Shown: piece after piece, positions 34,977 to 52,973 of the stretch
Numbering within the stretch: position 1 is the stretch's first letter
How the letters are laid out: the number at the start of each line of letters is the position of its first letter
DNA from: Pirellulales bacterium
Lineage (GTDB): Bacteria; Planctomycetota; Planctomycetia; Pirellulales; JAEUIK01
Length of the DNA: 64,000 nt
Assembly: GCA_019636335.1 (NCBI GenBank)
Contig: JAHBXR010000002.1
Coordinates: forward strand, 310,001-374,000
Reading direction: 5' to 3'
Translations under genes and position numbers: made by a program
The notes under the pieces: generated by a model
Databases searched by the model: none
Told to the model about the DNA's origin: nothing
Seen by the model: the letters and a program-made list of their open reading frames with translations, nothing else

Positions 34977-36644
34977 ATGCATACCGACTATCGCAACCCC
35001 GCGCTGCGTCAGCTCTGCGATCAACAGGTCCGTTTCGCACCGCGCGACAAGAAAATCGATCAAGCCAATCGGGCCGAACGTCTTTTGACCGAGCTCGATC
35101 CGAAGAAGACGTATACGTACGAATATCTCTGCTATCGGATCACCGATTACCGGCCCGAGTCCTACCCCGACTTGCGGCTCAGCGGTGGCGATGCACAGCA
35201 CGACCTGCGTCTCTTCGTTGAAGACGTTTCCGATGCGGCGAATGTCTCGGCCGATGCCGCCGGCGAGCGCGTGCTCACGGTCGAGGAACTGAGCAAAAAC
35301 CTCGACGTCTCGACCAAGACGATTTCGCGCTGGCGCCAGCAAGGTCTGGTCAGCCGCCGCTTTCTGTTCGATGGCCGCAAGCGAGTTGGCTTCCTGCAGA
35401 GCTCGGTCGAGCGTTTCGTGGCCGAGAATCAGGAACGCGTCCGCCGCGGCGGTCGTTTCAGCCAATTGAGTGACGAAGAGCGGCAGGACGCCATCGAACG
35501 CGCCCGTCGCCTGGCCCGGGCGGGCGGTTGCCCCGCCGAGGTCACCCGCCGCGTGGCGAAGCACATGGGACGCAGCGTGGAAACAATCCGTTACACGCTG
35601 AAGAATTACGATCAGGACCATCCCGAGAGCGCTGTTTTCCCCGAAACGAGCGGACCGCTGTCGGATCAGACCAAGTCGCGCATCTACCAGCAGTATCGCC
35701 GCGGCGTGGCGGTCGATGCCCTGGCCAAGATGCACTGCCGCACCAAGACGAGCATCTACCGGGTACTCAGCGAGATGCGGGCGCGCCGCCTGCTCGAGCT
35801 GCCGCTCGACCACATGCCGAACCCGATGTTCTCGCGGAGCAGTGCCGAGAAGACGATTCTCGGGCCGCTGCCTGCCAGCGACCTGCCCACTCGGGCGGCT
35901 CGGCTGCCGAGCGGGTTGCCCCCTTACCTGGCCAGTTTGTACGAGGTGCCCTTGCTCACGCGCGAGCAGGAAGTCCACCTGTTCCGCAAGTTCAACTACC
36001 TGAAGTACAAGGCCAGCGAGCTGCGCAAGGGGCTCGATCCGTTGCGTCCGAAGAGCTCGCTGATGGACGAGATCGAGCGGCTGTACGACGAGGCCGTGGC
36101 GACGAAGAACCAGATCATCCGCGCCAACCTGCGGCTGGTGGTCTCGATCGCCAAGCGTCACGTGGCCCAGACCGACAACTTCTTCGAACTGGTCAGCGAC
36201 GGCAACATCTCGCTGATTCGGGCGGTGGAGCGATTCGACTTCGCTCGGGGGAACAAGTTCAGCACGTACGCCAGTTGGGCGATCATGAAGAACTTTGCCC
36301 GGACGATCCCGGACGAGCACCGCCGCCGGGACCGGTTCCGCACGAGCCAGGACGAGACGTTCACGGCGACCGAGGATCGGCGGACCGACCAGTACGAGCT
36401 GGAATCGGCCCAGGCGATGCGTCATGAGCAGGTCGAGAAGATGCTCGAGCGGCTTGACGAGCGCGAGCAGAAGATTATTATTAGTCGCTTCGGCCTGGAG
36501 CACTCTCACGAGCCCCTCACCTTGAAGGAGGTAGGGGAGGAGATGGGGGTGACCAAGGAACGGATTCGCCAGATTGAGGCCCGGGCGCTCGAAAAGTTGC
36601 GTCGCGCGGCTCAGGAAGACAAGGTCGACCTGATCGGTCTTTGA
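34977..36644 (+). CDS. Sigma-70 family RNA polymerase sigma factor with DNA-binding-like N-terminal half
   Basis: 555 residues from the ATG at 34977 (GAGGTG 7 nt upstream). Residues ~316-350 resemble region 1.2 (YLASLYEVPLLTREQEVHLF). Residues ~375-440 are region 2 (NQIIRANLRLVVSIAKRHV, NISLIRAVERFDFARGNKFS, TYASWAIMKNFARTI) and ~485-545 region 4 (EREQKIIISRFGLEHSHEPL, EEMGVTKERIRQIEARALEK). Region 3 is shortened to roughly 45 residues. The first ~275 residues are not part of standard sigma factors: a MerR-like helix-turn-helix (99-150, LTVEELSKNLDVSTKTISRW), a second HTH-like segment (187-211, VTRRVAKHMGRSVETIRYTL) and a third (235-274, VAVDALAKMHCRTKTSIYRV). It is probably a group-2-like sigma of planctomycetes rather than housekeeping RpoD; the lone Trp in region 2.3 (YASW) supports this. 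Confidence 0.85.
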   Translation: MHTDYRNPALRQLCDQQVRFAPRDKKIDQANRAERLLTELDPKKTYTYEYLCYRITDYRPESYPDLRLSGGDAQHDLRLFVEDVSDAANVSADAAGERVLTVEELSKNLDVSTKTISRWRQQGLVSRRFLFDGRKRVGFLQSSVERFVAENQERVRRGGRFSQLSDEERQDAIERARRLARAGGCPAEVTRRVAKHMGRSVETIRYTLKNYDQDHPESAVFPETSGPLSDQTKSRIYQQYRRGVAVDALAKMHCRTKTSIYRVLSEMRARRLLELPLDHMPNPMFSRSSAEKTILGPLPASDLPTRAARLPSGLPPYLASLYEVPLLTREQEVHLFRKFNYLKYKASELRKGLDPLRPKSSLMDEIERLYDEAVATKNQIIRANLRLVVSIAKRHVAQTDNFFELVSDGNISLIRAVERFDFARGNKFSTYASWAIMKNFARTIPDEHRRRDRFRTSQDETFTATEDRRTDQYELESAQAMRHEQVEKMLERLDEREQKIIISRFGLEHSHEPLTLKEVGEEMGVTKERIRQIEARALEKLRRAAQEDKVDLIGL

Positions 36645-36859
36645 TCGTGCAGGTGCCGGCTCTCCGCCGAAAACTGAATTGAGACAGTAACGCAGGTGCC
36701 CCGAGTCAGGGGATCCAGCTCAACGGGAGGCGTAGAGGTACTCGGAAAAGGCGGTTTGGGTGCTGTAGCCCCGCGTAGGTGGGGTGGCGGCGGGCCCGGC
36801 GGTCTTTTCGGTGCCCTCGAGCGCCTCTCGTTTTTTATTGCACGCTACGGACCAACCAG

Positions 36860-36893
36860 CGACTGGTGGCGAAAAGTTTTTCGCCACCAGTCG
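36860..36893. repeat. Perfect 16-bp inverted repeat upstream of the tRNA-tuf operon
   Basis: Left arm 36860-36875 (CGACTGGTGGCGAAAA) pairs fully with right arm 36878-36893 (TTTTCGCCACCAGTCG) around GT. The stem has an A/T block at its tip and no T-run after it, so it is not an ordinary intrinsic terminator. It ends 2 nt before a plausible -35 box, so it could be a terminator of the sigma gene or a regulatory site for the tRNA operon. Confidence 0.8.
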
Positions 36894-36895
36894 TC

Positions 36896-36923
36896 TTGCG
36901 TTAGTCTTGCGGTTCCTTATATT
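36896..36923 (+). promoter_or_regulatory. Candidate promoter of the tRNA-tuf operon
   Basis: TTGCGT (36896-36901), 16-base spacer, TATATT (36918-36923). The -10 box is good (5/6) and the -35 box weak (3/6). The first tRNA starts 28 bases after the -10, a normal distance for a short 5' leader removed by RNase P. Confidence 0.5.
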
Positions 36924-36951
36924 TAGTGGTTTTCATGGCGGGCCCCGGCAG

Positions 36952-37024
36952 GCTAGCGTAGCTCAATTGGCAGAGCAGCTGATTTGTAATCAGCAGGTTG
37001 TGGGTTCAAGTCCCTCCGCTAGCT
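36952..37024 (+). tRNA. tRNA-Thr (anticodon TGT)
   Basis: 73 nt without encoded CCA. Acceptor GCTAGCG pairs with CGCTAGC plus discriminator T. D arm GCTC/GAGC. Anticodon stem GCTGA/TCAGC with loop TTTGTAA, anticodon TGT. T arm ends in the usual GGTTCAAGTCC. First gene of a cluster Thr-Tyr-Gly-Thr ahead of tuf. Confidence 0.96.
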
Positions 37025-37188
37025 CATATGAGCGGGCGCAACCCCAGGCTCTCATTGAACGGTCGGCGCTTGTGGCGGTCGGTGGCGCGAGTGCTGGAAT
37101 CGAGCGAACTTCGGATCGAGCTGGGTGGTCCCCCAGGAAATGCGGAATGGATACGCCGGCAGGCGACTGAAGTTCAGTCGCCAAGACC

Positions 37189-37270
<82 letters not shown>

Positions 37271-37426
37271 TTGCGAAGAACCAGGAGTGGATGAGTCGGT
37301 CGAGGCGAGGTGGCGGAGGAGTGGATCGGGGAGTCGAGATTTCGCACGAGAAGTGAAGATGTGCCCGGCCTGTGTCGGGTTGCTCGCCGCGAAGTGGACG
37401 GTGGTCTGTGGCGGAAGGCGGCCAGC

Positions 37427-37497
37427 GCGGGTGTAGCTCAATGGTAGAGCAATAGCCTTCCAAGCTAAAGACGAGGGTTCGATTCCCTTCACCCGCT
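37427..37497 (+). tRNA. tRNA-Gly (anticodon TCC)
   Basis: 71 nt. Acceptor GCGGGTG pairs with CACCCGC, discriminator T. Anticodon loop CTTCCAA gives TCC. The outermost anticodon-stem pair is an A-A mismatch (ATAGC against GCTAA), leaving four good pairs. T arm GAGGGTTCGATTCCCTT. Confidence 0.94.
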
Positions 37498-37857
37498 TTG
37501 TAGGCGAAAGAACATCAGGTCGCGGCTGTGGCTCGAGTGGCTGCTCTCGCGAAACAATACGAACCAGCCTGAAGATCGGACGACCGTCCGAAAGGAGAGT
37601 AGCCGAGAATTCTGGCCCGCGACGCACGGCGTCGCCGAGCCGGGTGGCGGCAAGCTGAGCGAGCAAGTTACCGACGCGAGTGTCTGAGGGGGGGACCTGC
37701 CAGGCGGCGCGGCCCGGAAGCGGGTGGCGCCCTCCCTCCTTCGGCGTTCACCCAGAGGTGAGAGGCTCACGAGCCGAGGCCAGTAGCTGGAGTGATTGGT
37801 TCCAGTGGCTGGCGGCGTGTGGTTTTAGCCGGTTGGGGTCGTGGCAAGTTAAGTCGT

Positions 37858-37933
<76 letters not shown>

Positions 37934-38022
37934 GAGAATCAGGGCCGTTGGCGGCCGCAGCATACGCACTAGTCAAGTTAGCAACACGCCTGTTCGTTAG
38001 CACGCAGGGAGATAGAAACAGA

Positions 38023-39222
<1,200 letters not shown>

Positions 39223-39227
39223 CGAGA

Positions 39228-39249
39228 GCGCCGGCAAGCCGGCCGGCGC
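39228..39249 (+). terminator. Hairpin after tuf
   Basis: An 8-bp stem (GCGCCGGC with GCCGGCGC) and a 6-nt loop starts 6 nt after the stop codon. There is no T-run, so partial termination, 3'-end protection or RNase processing before tRNA-Trp are all possible. Confidence 0.45.
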
Positions 39250-39315
39250 GGAACAAGATGTTTGGTTGTGGGTCGGGTGTCGTGCCGCGAAGGCGTGGCG
39301 ACTGGCTCGCGACAC

Positions 39316-39388
39316 AGGGGTGTAGCTCAATTGGCAGAGCGCTGGTCTCCAAAACCAGAGGTTGCGAGTTCGATTCCCGCCGCCCCTG
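39316..39388 (+). tRNA. tRNA-Trp (anticodon CCA)
   Basis: 73 nt. Acceptor AGGGGTG pairs with CGCCCCT (one G-T pair), discriminator G as needed for Trp identity. Anticodon stem CTGGT/ACCAG with loop CTCCAAA gives CCA. It sits between tuf and secE; rpmG (L33), which often lies here in other bacteria, is not present in the gap. Confidence 0.96.
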
Positions 39389-39465
39389 CCATTTTAATTC
39401 GGGCCGCCACCCCGGCGTCGGTCGTCCGCGGTGGGGCGGCTTGTCGACAAGGTGGTTGACACGCA

Positions 39466-39903
39466 ATGGCTGTGCAAGACAAACGAGAGGCTGCCATGGG
39501 CCCATGGCTGGGCGAGCTGTTTCGGTTCGACGTCTACAAGCGCACGCAGGGGCGCGTCACCCGACAGGTGACGTTCGCGGCTATTGCGCTGGTGGCGGTG
39601 CTGGGAGCGTGGCGTTTGGGCCGGAGTCTGATGGACTACGGTCCGACGGGAACCTACGGCGTGCCGTTGGTTCTGGCGGTCGTGGGATGCTGGCTGGCGT
39701 TTCGAGCGGTGAACGTGCCGCGCTTCGCCGACTTTCTCATTTCGGTCGAGGCCGAGATGAGCAAGGTGTCGTGGCCGACGCGCGACGTGCTGTTTCGCAG
39801 CTCGACGGTGGTGATGTTCGTCATCTTCGCCCTGGCCGCCGTCCTGTTCTTGTACGACATGATCTGGAGTCAGTTGTTGAGCCTGTTAGGGATCAGCGGC
39901 TGA
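39466..39903 (+). CDS. secE: Preprotein translocase subunit SecE
   Basis: 145 residues, ATG at 39466 (ATG at 39496 possible). The C-terminal 60 residues are SecE proper: EAEMSKVSWPTRDVLFRSST with the conserved amphipathic helix and hinge, then a transmembrane segment (VVMFVIFALAAVLFLYDMIW). Ahead lie two further predicted membrane segments (VTFAAIALVAVLGAWRLG and YGVPLVLAVVGCWLAF), so this is a three-span form as in E. coli rather than the short single-span form. It clamps SecY in the inner membrane. The position between tRNA-Trp and nusG is standard. Confidence 0.93.
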   Translation: MAVQDKREAAMGPWLGELFRFDVYKRTQGRVTRQVTFAAIALVAVLGAWRLGRSLMDYGPTGTYGVPLVLAVVGCWLAFRAVNVPRFADFLISVEAEMSKVSWPTRDVLFRSSTVVMFVIFALAAVLFLYDMIWSQLLSLLGISG

Positions 39904-39970
39904 CGCGCGGTAGGTGGCTGGGCGCCCCGGGCGCGGCATCCACGGCACGTGAAAAAGGGAACCTGCGGTG

Positions 39971-40819
39971 ATGAACGAGCCGAACCATCCGACGGACGAT
40001 CCGCACGCCGACTCGCTCGGCGCGGAGCCGGAAGTGCCGGTCGGCGGTGCGGGTGAAGCTGCGCCAGCGGAACCGGTCGACGAAGTCGGCGCGGATGCGA
40101 CTCACGGCGAGCTCCAGCGCGAGGAAGAGGAGGCGGTCGCGGCCGAGGTGGCGGACGAAGTCGCCAGCGACGTGTCGGAGGCCGAGGAGCCCGTTGCCGA
40201 GGAAGAGGAGCCCGTTGCCGAGGAAGAGGAGGAGGTTGGCGAAGGACATCCGGTCGAGTTGCTCAGCGAAGAGCGTCCCGATCCCTCGAACAAGTGCTGG
40301 TACATCCTCAAGGTGCAAAGCAACCGCGAGGACTCGATTCGCGATGCACTGCTGCGTCGCGTGGCCATCGCGGGATTCGAGGATTACTTCGATCAGATCA
40401 TTATCCCCACGGAGATGGTCACCGAGTTCAAAAACGGCAAGAAGCGGGTCGTCAAGAAGAAGCTCTACCCGGGCTACCTGATGATCCACATGAGCGTCAA
40501 CGACGACACCTGGTTCCTGGTGCGCGACACCCCCGGCATCGGCGATTTCACCGGCGCCGGCGGCAAGCCGATTGCAATGCAGGAGCATGAGGTCAATCGG
40601 CTGTTGGCCAAGCAGGACGAGAAGACCCCCGACGCGCCGAAGCTGCAGATCAGCTTCAAGGCCGGGGATCGCGTGAAGATCAACGAAGGGACGTTCGAGA
40701 ACTTCGAGGGCGATGTGGACGCCATCGACGAGGCCAATGGCCGCGTGACGGTGATGATCAACATCTTCGGACGATCGACCCCCGTCGAATTGGAATACTG
40801 GCAAATCGAATCGGTGTAA
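39971..40819 (+). CDS. nusG: Transcription termination/antitermination protein NusG with acidic N-terminal extension
   Basis: 282 residues from ATG 39971 (a GTG directly before is possible), against about 180 usually. Residues 1-~107 are extra and strongly acidic ([36 protein letters not shown]), low-complexity and probably disordered. From CWYILKV (109) comes the NGN domain ([25 protein letters not shown]) and at the end the KOW domain ([20 protein letters not shown]). Both domains are complete, so RNA polymerase binding and coupling to ribosomal S10 or Rho should be intact. The acidic tail is unusual in NusG. Confidence 0.95.
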   Translation: MNEPNHPTDDPHADSLGAEPEVPVGGAGEAAPAEPVDEVGADATHGELQREEEEAVAAEVADEVASDVSEAEEPVAEEEEPVAEEEEEVGEGHPVELLSEERPDPSNKCWYILKVQSNREDSIRDALLRRVAIAGFEDYFDQIIIPTEMVTEFKNGKKRVVKKKLYPGYLMIHMSVNDDTWFLVRDTPGIGDFTGAGGKPIAMQEHEVNRLLAKQDEKTPDAPKLQISFKAGDRVKINEGTFENFEGDVDAIDEANGRVTVMINIFGRSTPVELEYWQIESV

Positions 40820-40869
40820 GCAGTAACGAGCGGCGCCCCCGCGGCCCCGCGAGAAGGCGATAGCAAACC

Positions 40870-41295
40870 ATGGCCAAGCAGCTTGTGGCGGAAGTGAAGT
40901 TTCAGGTGCCGGGCGGGCAAGCCACCCCGGCTCCGCCGGTCGGTACCTCGCTCGGTAAGCACGGCGTGAACCTCGGGCAATTCGTGCAGCAGTTCAACGA
41001 GCGCACGAAGGATGCCGGCGGCATGCCGATTCCGGTGGTCGTCAAGGTGTTCAACGACCGCAGCTTCGAGTTCGTGACGAAGAGCCCTCCGGCCGCCGCC
41101 CTGCTCAAGCAGTTGGCCGGCATCGCCAAGGGCTCGGGCGTGCCGAACCGTGAGAAGGTGGGCAAGGTCACCGCCGCGCAGGTCGAAGAGGTCGTCAAGC
41201 TGAAGATGGCCGACCTGAATGCCCGCGACGTCGAGCATGCCAAGCGCATGGTCGAGGGGACCGCCCGCAGCATGGGGCTGGTCGTCGAAGGTTAG
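40870..41295 (+). CDS. rplK: 50S ribosomal protein L11
   Basis: 141 residues, the usual length, ATG at 40870. Typical N-terminal domain ([20 protein letters not shown], with its proline-rich loop for thiostrepton and GTPase-centre binding) and C-terminal RNA-binding domain ([32 protein letters not shown]). It forms the GTPase-associated centre with 23S rRNA and the L7/L12 stalk. It lies 50 nt after nusG and 73 nt before rplA; the nusG-rplK-rplA order is standard. Confidence 0.97.
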   Translation: MAKQLVAEVKFQVPGGQATPAPPVGTSLGKHGVNLGQFVQQFNERTKDAGGMPIPVVVKVFNDRSFEFVTKSPPAAALLKQLAGIAKGSGVPNREKVGKVTAAQVEEVVKLKMADLNARDVEHAKRMVEGTARSMGLVVEG

Positions 41296-41368
41296 CAGCC
41301 CCCGCGGCGGCGCCGCACGAAACAACGCACGAGCAACTCGAGAGTTCACGAGAGAAAGACGGGAAATC

Positions 41369-42046
41369 ATGGCGAAACAGTCGAAGCGGATGAAGGCCCT
41401 GGTCGCCAAGGCGCCGGCCAATCCGGTGCCGCTCAGTGAGGCGGTCTCCGTAATCAAGCAGTTCGGCAATACGAAGTTCGACCAGTCGGTCGAGATCGCG
41501 ATGCGGCTGGGCGTCGACGCCAAGCAGGCCGATCAGATCGTGCGCGGTTCGATCGTGCTGCCGCACGGCATCGGCAAGAGCCTGCGGGTAGTCGTGTTCG
41601 CCAAGGGAGACCTGGCCGAGCAGGCCAAGCAGGCCGGTGCCGACGAAGTCGGCGGCGAGGATCTCGCCAAGAAGATCAAGGACGGCTGGACCGATTTCGA
41701 TGCCTGCATCGCCGCGCCCGACATGATGGGCCTGGTCGGTCCGTTGGGGCGCGTGCTCGGTCCGCGCGGGTTGATGCCGTCGCCGCGTGCCGGCACGGTC
41801 ACGCCCGAAATCAGCCGCACCGTGAAGGAATACAAGGCCGGTAAGGTCGAGTTTCGCAACGATGCTGGCGGCGTGGTACACGCCCTGGTCGGCAAGATAA
41901 GCTTCGATGCCGGCAAGCTGCTGGAGAACGTGCAGGCCTTTATCAACCACATCAACGCGATCAAGCCGAACACGGTCAAGGGGCAGTACGTGAAGAGCAT
42001 CACGCTCAGTGCGACGATGAGCCCTGGCGTCCACGTGGCCGCCTGA
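41369..42046 (+). CDS. rplA: 50S ribosomal protein L1
   Basis: 225 residues, ATG at 41369, chosen over earlier in-frame codons because L1 begins [11 protein letters not shown]. The conserved core is [20 protein letters not shown] and [21 protein letters not shown]1 binds 23S rRNA at the E-site stalk and in many bacteria represses the rplKA messenger by binding a similar structure there; no such site was identified by eye. Length matches the family (about 230). Confidence 0.97.
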   Translation: MAKQSKRMKALVAKAPANPVPLSEAVSVIKQFGNTKFDQSVEIAMRLGVDAKQADQIVRGSIVLPHGIGKSLRVVVFAKGDLAEQAKQAGADEVGGEDLAKKIKDGWTDFDACIAAPDMMGLVGPLGRVLGPRGLMPSPRAGTVTPEISRTVKEYKAGKVEFRNDAGGVVHALVGKISFDAGKLLENVQAFINHINAIKPNTVKGQYVKSITLSATMSPGVHVAA

Positions 42047-42119
42047 TCGCCGACGAGATGCCCCCCGCCCCTCCCACACACAAACCTGACCAGGCCGCCC
42101 GAGCCGCGCGAGTTTTACG

Positions 42120-42668
42120 ATGAGCAAGTACGTCAAAGAGTTGGTCACCGACAGTTTGAAAGAGCGCCTCAGCGGCGTGAACGACGCCTTCCTGGTGAGC
42201 GTGGCGGGCATGAACGCCGGCAGCAACCACCGCCTGCGGATGCAGCTTCGTGCGAAGAAGATGCATCTGCTGGTCATCAAGAACAGCCTGGCCCGTCTGG
42301 CGGCCAAGGATACCCCGCTGGCGGCGGCCTTCGAGAACATCGAAGGGCCGGCGGCGCTGGTCTGGGGGGGAGACGACGTCGTCGCCTTGGCCAAGGAAAT
42401 CACGAAGCTGTCCGAGGACAAGGAATTTCAGCCCTTCGCCATGCGTGGCGGCGTGCTGGACGGACAGACCCTGACGAGCGAAGACGTCAAACAGGTCAGC
42501 AAGTGGCCGAGCCGCGAAGAGCAGCTCAGCATCCTGGTCGGCCAGATCCTGTCGCCGGGCGCCAACCTGGCCAGCCAGTTGACCAGCGTCGGCGGCGCTC
42601 TGGCGAGCCAGATCAAACAGCAGGGCGAAGAGGACGGCGAGGAAGCAGTTGAAGCCCCCTCGGCTTAA
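42120..42668 (+). CDS. rplJ: 50S ribosomal protein L10
   Basis: 182 residues, ATG at 42120. Recognised from KYVKELVTDSLKERLSGVND, RLRMQLRAKKMHLLVIKNSL and LARLAAKDTPLAAAFENIEG. It anchors the L7/L12 dimers to the ribosome through its C-terminal helix (LTSVGGALASQIKQQGEEDG). Slightly longer than E. coli L10 (165). An L10 leader autoregulatory element is expected upstream of rplJ, but only 73 nt separate it from rplA and I could not identify it. Confidence 0.93.
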   Translation: MSKYVKELVTDSLKERLSGVNDAFLVSVAGMNAGSNHRLRMQLRAKKMHLLVIKNSLARLAAKDTPLAAAFENIEGPAALVWGGDDVVALAKEITKLSEDKEFQPFAMRGGVLDGQTLTSEDVKQVSKWPSREEQLSILVGQILSPGANLASQLTSVGGALASQIKQQGEEDGEEAVEAPSA

Positions 42669-42799
42669 GTCATCAGCGGGCAACCCGCAAAGCACGAATC
42701 ACGAGTTTTCATCCCACCCAACCACAACGTCTGATTCGCGGCGGCCGAGCTTGACGTTCGACCCGGCCCGCCGCCAAGTGAGAAAGGATAGCGACAGCA

Positions 42800-43213
42800 A
42801 TGGCCACCGATGCAGCAACGCGAGAGTTCTCGACTTCCTCGAAGGAACTGGGCGACAAGATCGTCGCACTGACGCTGAAGGAAGCGAAGGAACTGAGTGA
42901 TTACCTCGAAGAAGTCCACGGCATCAAGCCGGCGGCGGGTGGCGCGGTGATGGTCGCCGGTCCGGCTGCTGGCGGGGGTGCCGCTGCCCCGGCCGAGGAG
43001 CAGAGCGAATTCAACGTCGTCCTCGAAGGTTTCGGCGACAACAAGATCGCCGTGATCAAGGTGATCCGCGCCGTCACGGGCCTGGGTCTGAAGGAAGCCA
43101 AAGACCTGGTCGAAGGCGTGCCTGCCAAGGTCAAGGAGGGGGTCTCGAAGGAAGACGCCGCCAAGCTCAAAGCCGAGTTGGAAGCGGCCGGCGCCACGGT
43201 GTCGGTCAAGTAG
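42800..43213 (+). CDS. rplL: 50S ribosomal protein L7/L12
   Basis: 137 residues, ATG at 42800 with AAAGGA upstream. An N-terminal dimerisation region with [20 protein letters not shown], an Ala/Gly hinge ([16 protein letters not shown]), and the C-terminal factor-binding domain ([40 protein letters not shown]). It recruits EF-Tu, EF-G, IF2 and release factors. Its N-terminus is ~15 residues longer than E. coli L7/L12 (121 residues). A 131-nt gap separates it from rplJ. Confidence 0.96.
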   Translation: MATDAATREFSTSSKELGDKIVALTLKEAKELSDYLEEVHGIKPAAGGAVMVAGPAAGGGAAAPAEEQSEFNVVLEGFGDNKIAVIKVIRAVTGLGLKEAKDLVEGVPAKVKEGVSKEDAAKLKAELEAAGATVSVK

Positions 43214-43567
43214 CGTCCATCGAATGGGGCCGCGCCGGTGGCGCCTTGCGCGCCATGGGCGTGGTGTTGCGAATCCTCGAGTCGCCCGCGTCTCGCGCGA
43301 GACGTGGCGGCTCGCAGCGCCCGGATGGAATTGGATTGAGCTCGCCACTGATTTGCGTGAACGAGACGCGGCGACGATCGGCCAGGGCGTGCGCAAGCGC
43401 GTCATGTGCCGGCGACGTTCGGCGTCCGTCCTGCGTTGCTGTCGGCGCTTGGAACGCGCCTTGCCGAAATCGGTCTGCGCATTCCCGCGCGCAGATCTGC
43501 GCCGCGTCGGCAGGTAGTCGCTCGCGCCGGCCCATCTCCTGAGAACCTGGAAGGAGCACGATCTCTT
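43214..43567. other. Intergenic region rplL-rpoB
   Basis: 354 bases. The rpoB frame is open upstream to 43406, but translation at 43568 fits family alignment. In E. coli this gap contains a partial attenuator and RNase III site; here I see only weak GC-rich hairpins (around 43237-43262) and no T-run, so no attenuator can be named. Confidence 0.4.
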
Positions 43568-47278
<3,711 letters not shown>

Positions 47279-47395
47279 GTAAGGCGTGTCGGCTCGGCGA
47301 TCGAGCGGCGCCCACCGTCCCGCAGCGGTGGCGTCGAGCCAGTCTCGATCGCGATTCCAACTTCCCTGGCTTGCCCCCGGTAAGGAGTGTGCATA

Positions 47396-51766
<4,371 letters not shown>

Positions 51767-51846
51767 CGATTCGACGGAAAACAGCCTTCGACCCCGCTCC
51801 GACTGCCCGGCTCGAAAAGAGTGCCGGCGGTTGGGGTCTGGTCGGC

Positions 51847-51874
51847 TTGACAACCCACGGTGACCCTGTAGCTT
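51847..51874 (+). promoter_or_regulatory. Possible promoter of the str genes
   Basis: TTGACA (51847-51852, perfect -35) with a 16-base spacer to TAGCTT (51869-51874, only 3 of 6 matches). It lies in the 186-nt gap between rpoC and rpsL, where a promoter is expected. The weak -10 keeps confidence low. Confidence 0.35.
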
Positions 51875-51952
51875 AAGGGGTTCCACCCCACAGCCAATGG
51901 AGCGCGGGGTGCCCGCTCGTGTGAGCCGGCGCCGCCGCGTGTGAGAGAGATT

Positions 51953-52321
51953 ATGCCGACGATCAATCAATTGGTGCGGAATCGCCGTCGCCAGCCGCGC
52001 AAGTTCAGCAAGTCGCCCGTCTTGGACAAGTGTCCGCAAAAACGGGGCGTCTGCTTGCAGGTCAAGACGATGACCCCGAAGAAGCCGAACTCCGCGCTCC
52101 GCAAGATCGCGCGCGTGCGGCTCTCGAACGGGAAGGAAGTCACCGTCTATATCCCGGGCGAAGGTCACACGCTGCAGGAACACTCGATCGTGCTCGTGCG
52201 CGGCGGCCGTGTCCGCGACCTGCCGGGCGTGCGTTACCACATCGTCCGCGGCACGCTCGACTGCCTGGGCGTGGCCAATCGCAAGCAATCGCGCAGCCTG
52301 TACGGCGCCAAGAAGAGCTAA
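51953..52321 (+). CDS. rpsL: 30S ribosomal protein S12
   Basis: 122 residues, ATG at 51953 ([20 protein letters not shown]). Contains the decoding-site loops [20 protein letters not shown], with the Lys of the TPKKPNSAL motif altered in streptomycin resistance being wild type, and [19 protein letters not shown]. Length matches the family. First gene of the str group; rpsG follows after 72 nt. Confidence 0.97.
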   Translation: MPTINQLVRNRRRQPRKFSKSPVLDKCPQKRGVCLQVKTMTPKKPNSALRKIARVRLSNGKEVTVYIPGEGHTLQEHSIVLVRGGRVRDLPGVRYHIVRGTLDCLGVANRKQSRSLYGAKKS

Positions 52322-52393
52322 CCGGAAGATCAGCATCGGACCGGGCGCGGGCCCCGCACGGCTCGCCGGTCTGCAGAAGGGAACCAGCGAAAC

Positions 52394-52864
52394 ATGGGTC
52401 GTATTACCGCCAGTCGCAAACAGCTTACGCCCGATCCACTTTACGGGTCGCTGTTGGCGAGCAAGTTCATCAATTGCCTGATGTACGACGGCAAGAAGAG
52501 CGTTGCCCAGAGCGTGTTCTATAACGCGCTCGAAAGTGTCCGCGAGCGCGTGCCCGGCGTCGAGCCGATCGAGGTCTTCACCCAGGCGGTCGAGAACGTG
52601 AAGCCGTCGGTCGAAGTCCGCTCACGCCGCGTCGGTGGCGCCGCGTATCAGGTGCCGATGCAGGTGAATCGCACGCGACAGCAGTCGCTGGCCATTCGTT
52701 GGCTGTTGCTGGCGGTGCGTGAGAAGAAGGGACGCGCCATGGAGGAGAAGCTGGCCGACGAGCTGGTGGCCGCTTACAACCGCGAAGGCGCCGCCGTCAC
52801 CCGTCGCGAGAACGTGCATCGCATGGCCGACGCGAACAAGGCTTTCGCTCACTTCGCCTGGTAA
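52394..52864 (+). CDS. rpsG: 30S ribosomal protein S7
   Basis: 156 residues, ATG at 52394. Recognised from [40 protein letters not shown] and [20 protein letters not shown], ending in [10 protein letters not shown]. It nucleates assembly of the 30S head on 16S rRNA and, in E. coli, represses the str messenger between rpsL and rpsG. fusA begins 109 nt downstream. Confidence 0.97.
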   Translation: MGRITASRKQLTPDPLYGSLLASKFINCLMYDGKKSVAQSVFYNALESVRERVPGVEPIEVFTQAVENVKPSVEVRSRRVGGAAYQVPMQVNRTRQQSLAIRWLLLAVREKKGRAMEEKLADELVAAYNREGAAVTRRENVHRMADANKAFAHFAW

Positions 52865-52973
52865 CCCGACGAACGAACACTACCGCCGCGCCGGACACGG
52901 TTGGTCCGGTGCGGCGTTGTCTTGCGCCCACCCGACCCGCCCCCCGACAACGTCCTGCCGAAGAGCTCCTGCG

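Larger units (their letters stand above)
36645..36951. other. Intergenic region between sigma factor and tRNA cluster
   Basis: No protein gene. Features in order are a weak small hairpin followed by TTTTTT at about 36820-36836 (possible terminator), a 34-nt perfect inverted repeat at 36860-36893, and a promoter-like pair at 36896-36923 just ahead of the first tRNA. Confidence 0.5.

Noticed and set aside
51863-51912. tRNA-like GTAGCTTAAGGGGTTCCACC stretch between rpoC and rpsL
   Set aside because: No acceptor, anticodon or T-arm pairing could be built around it.
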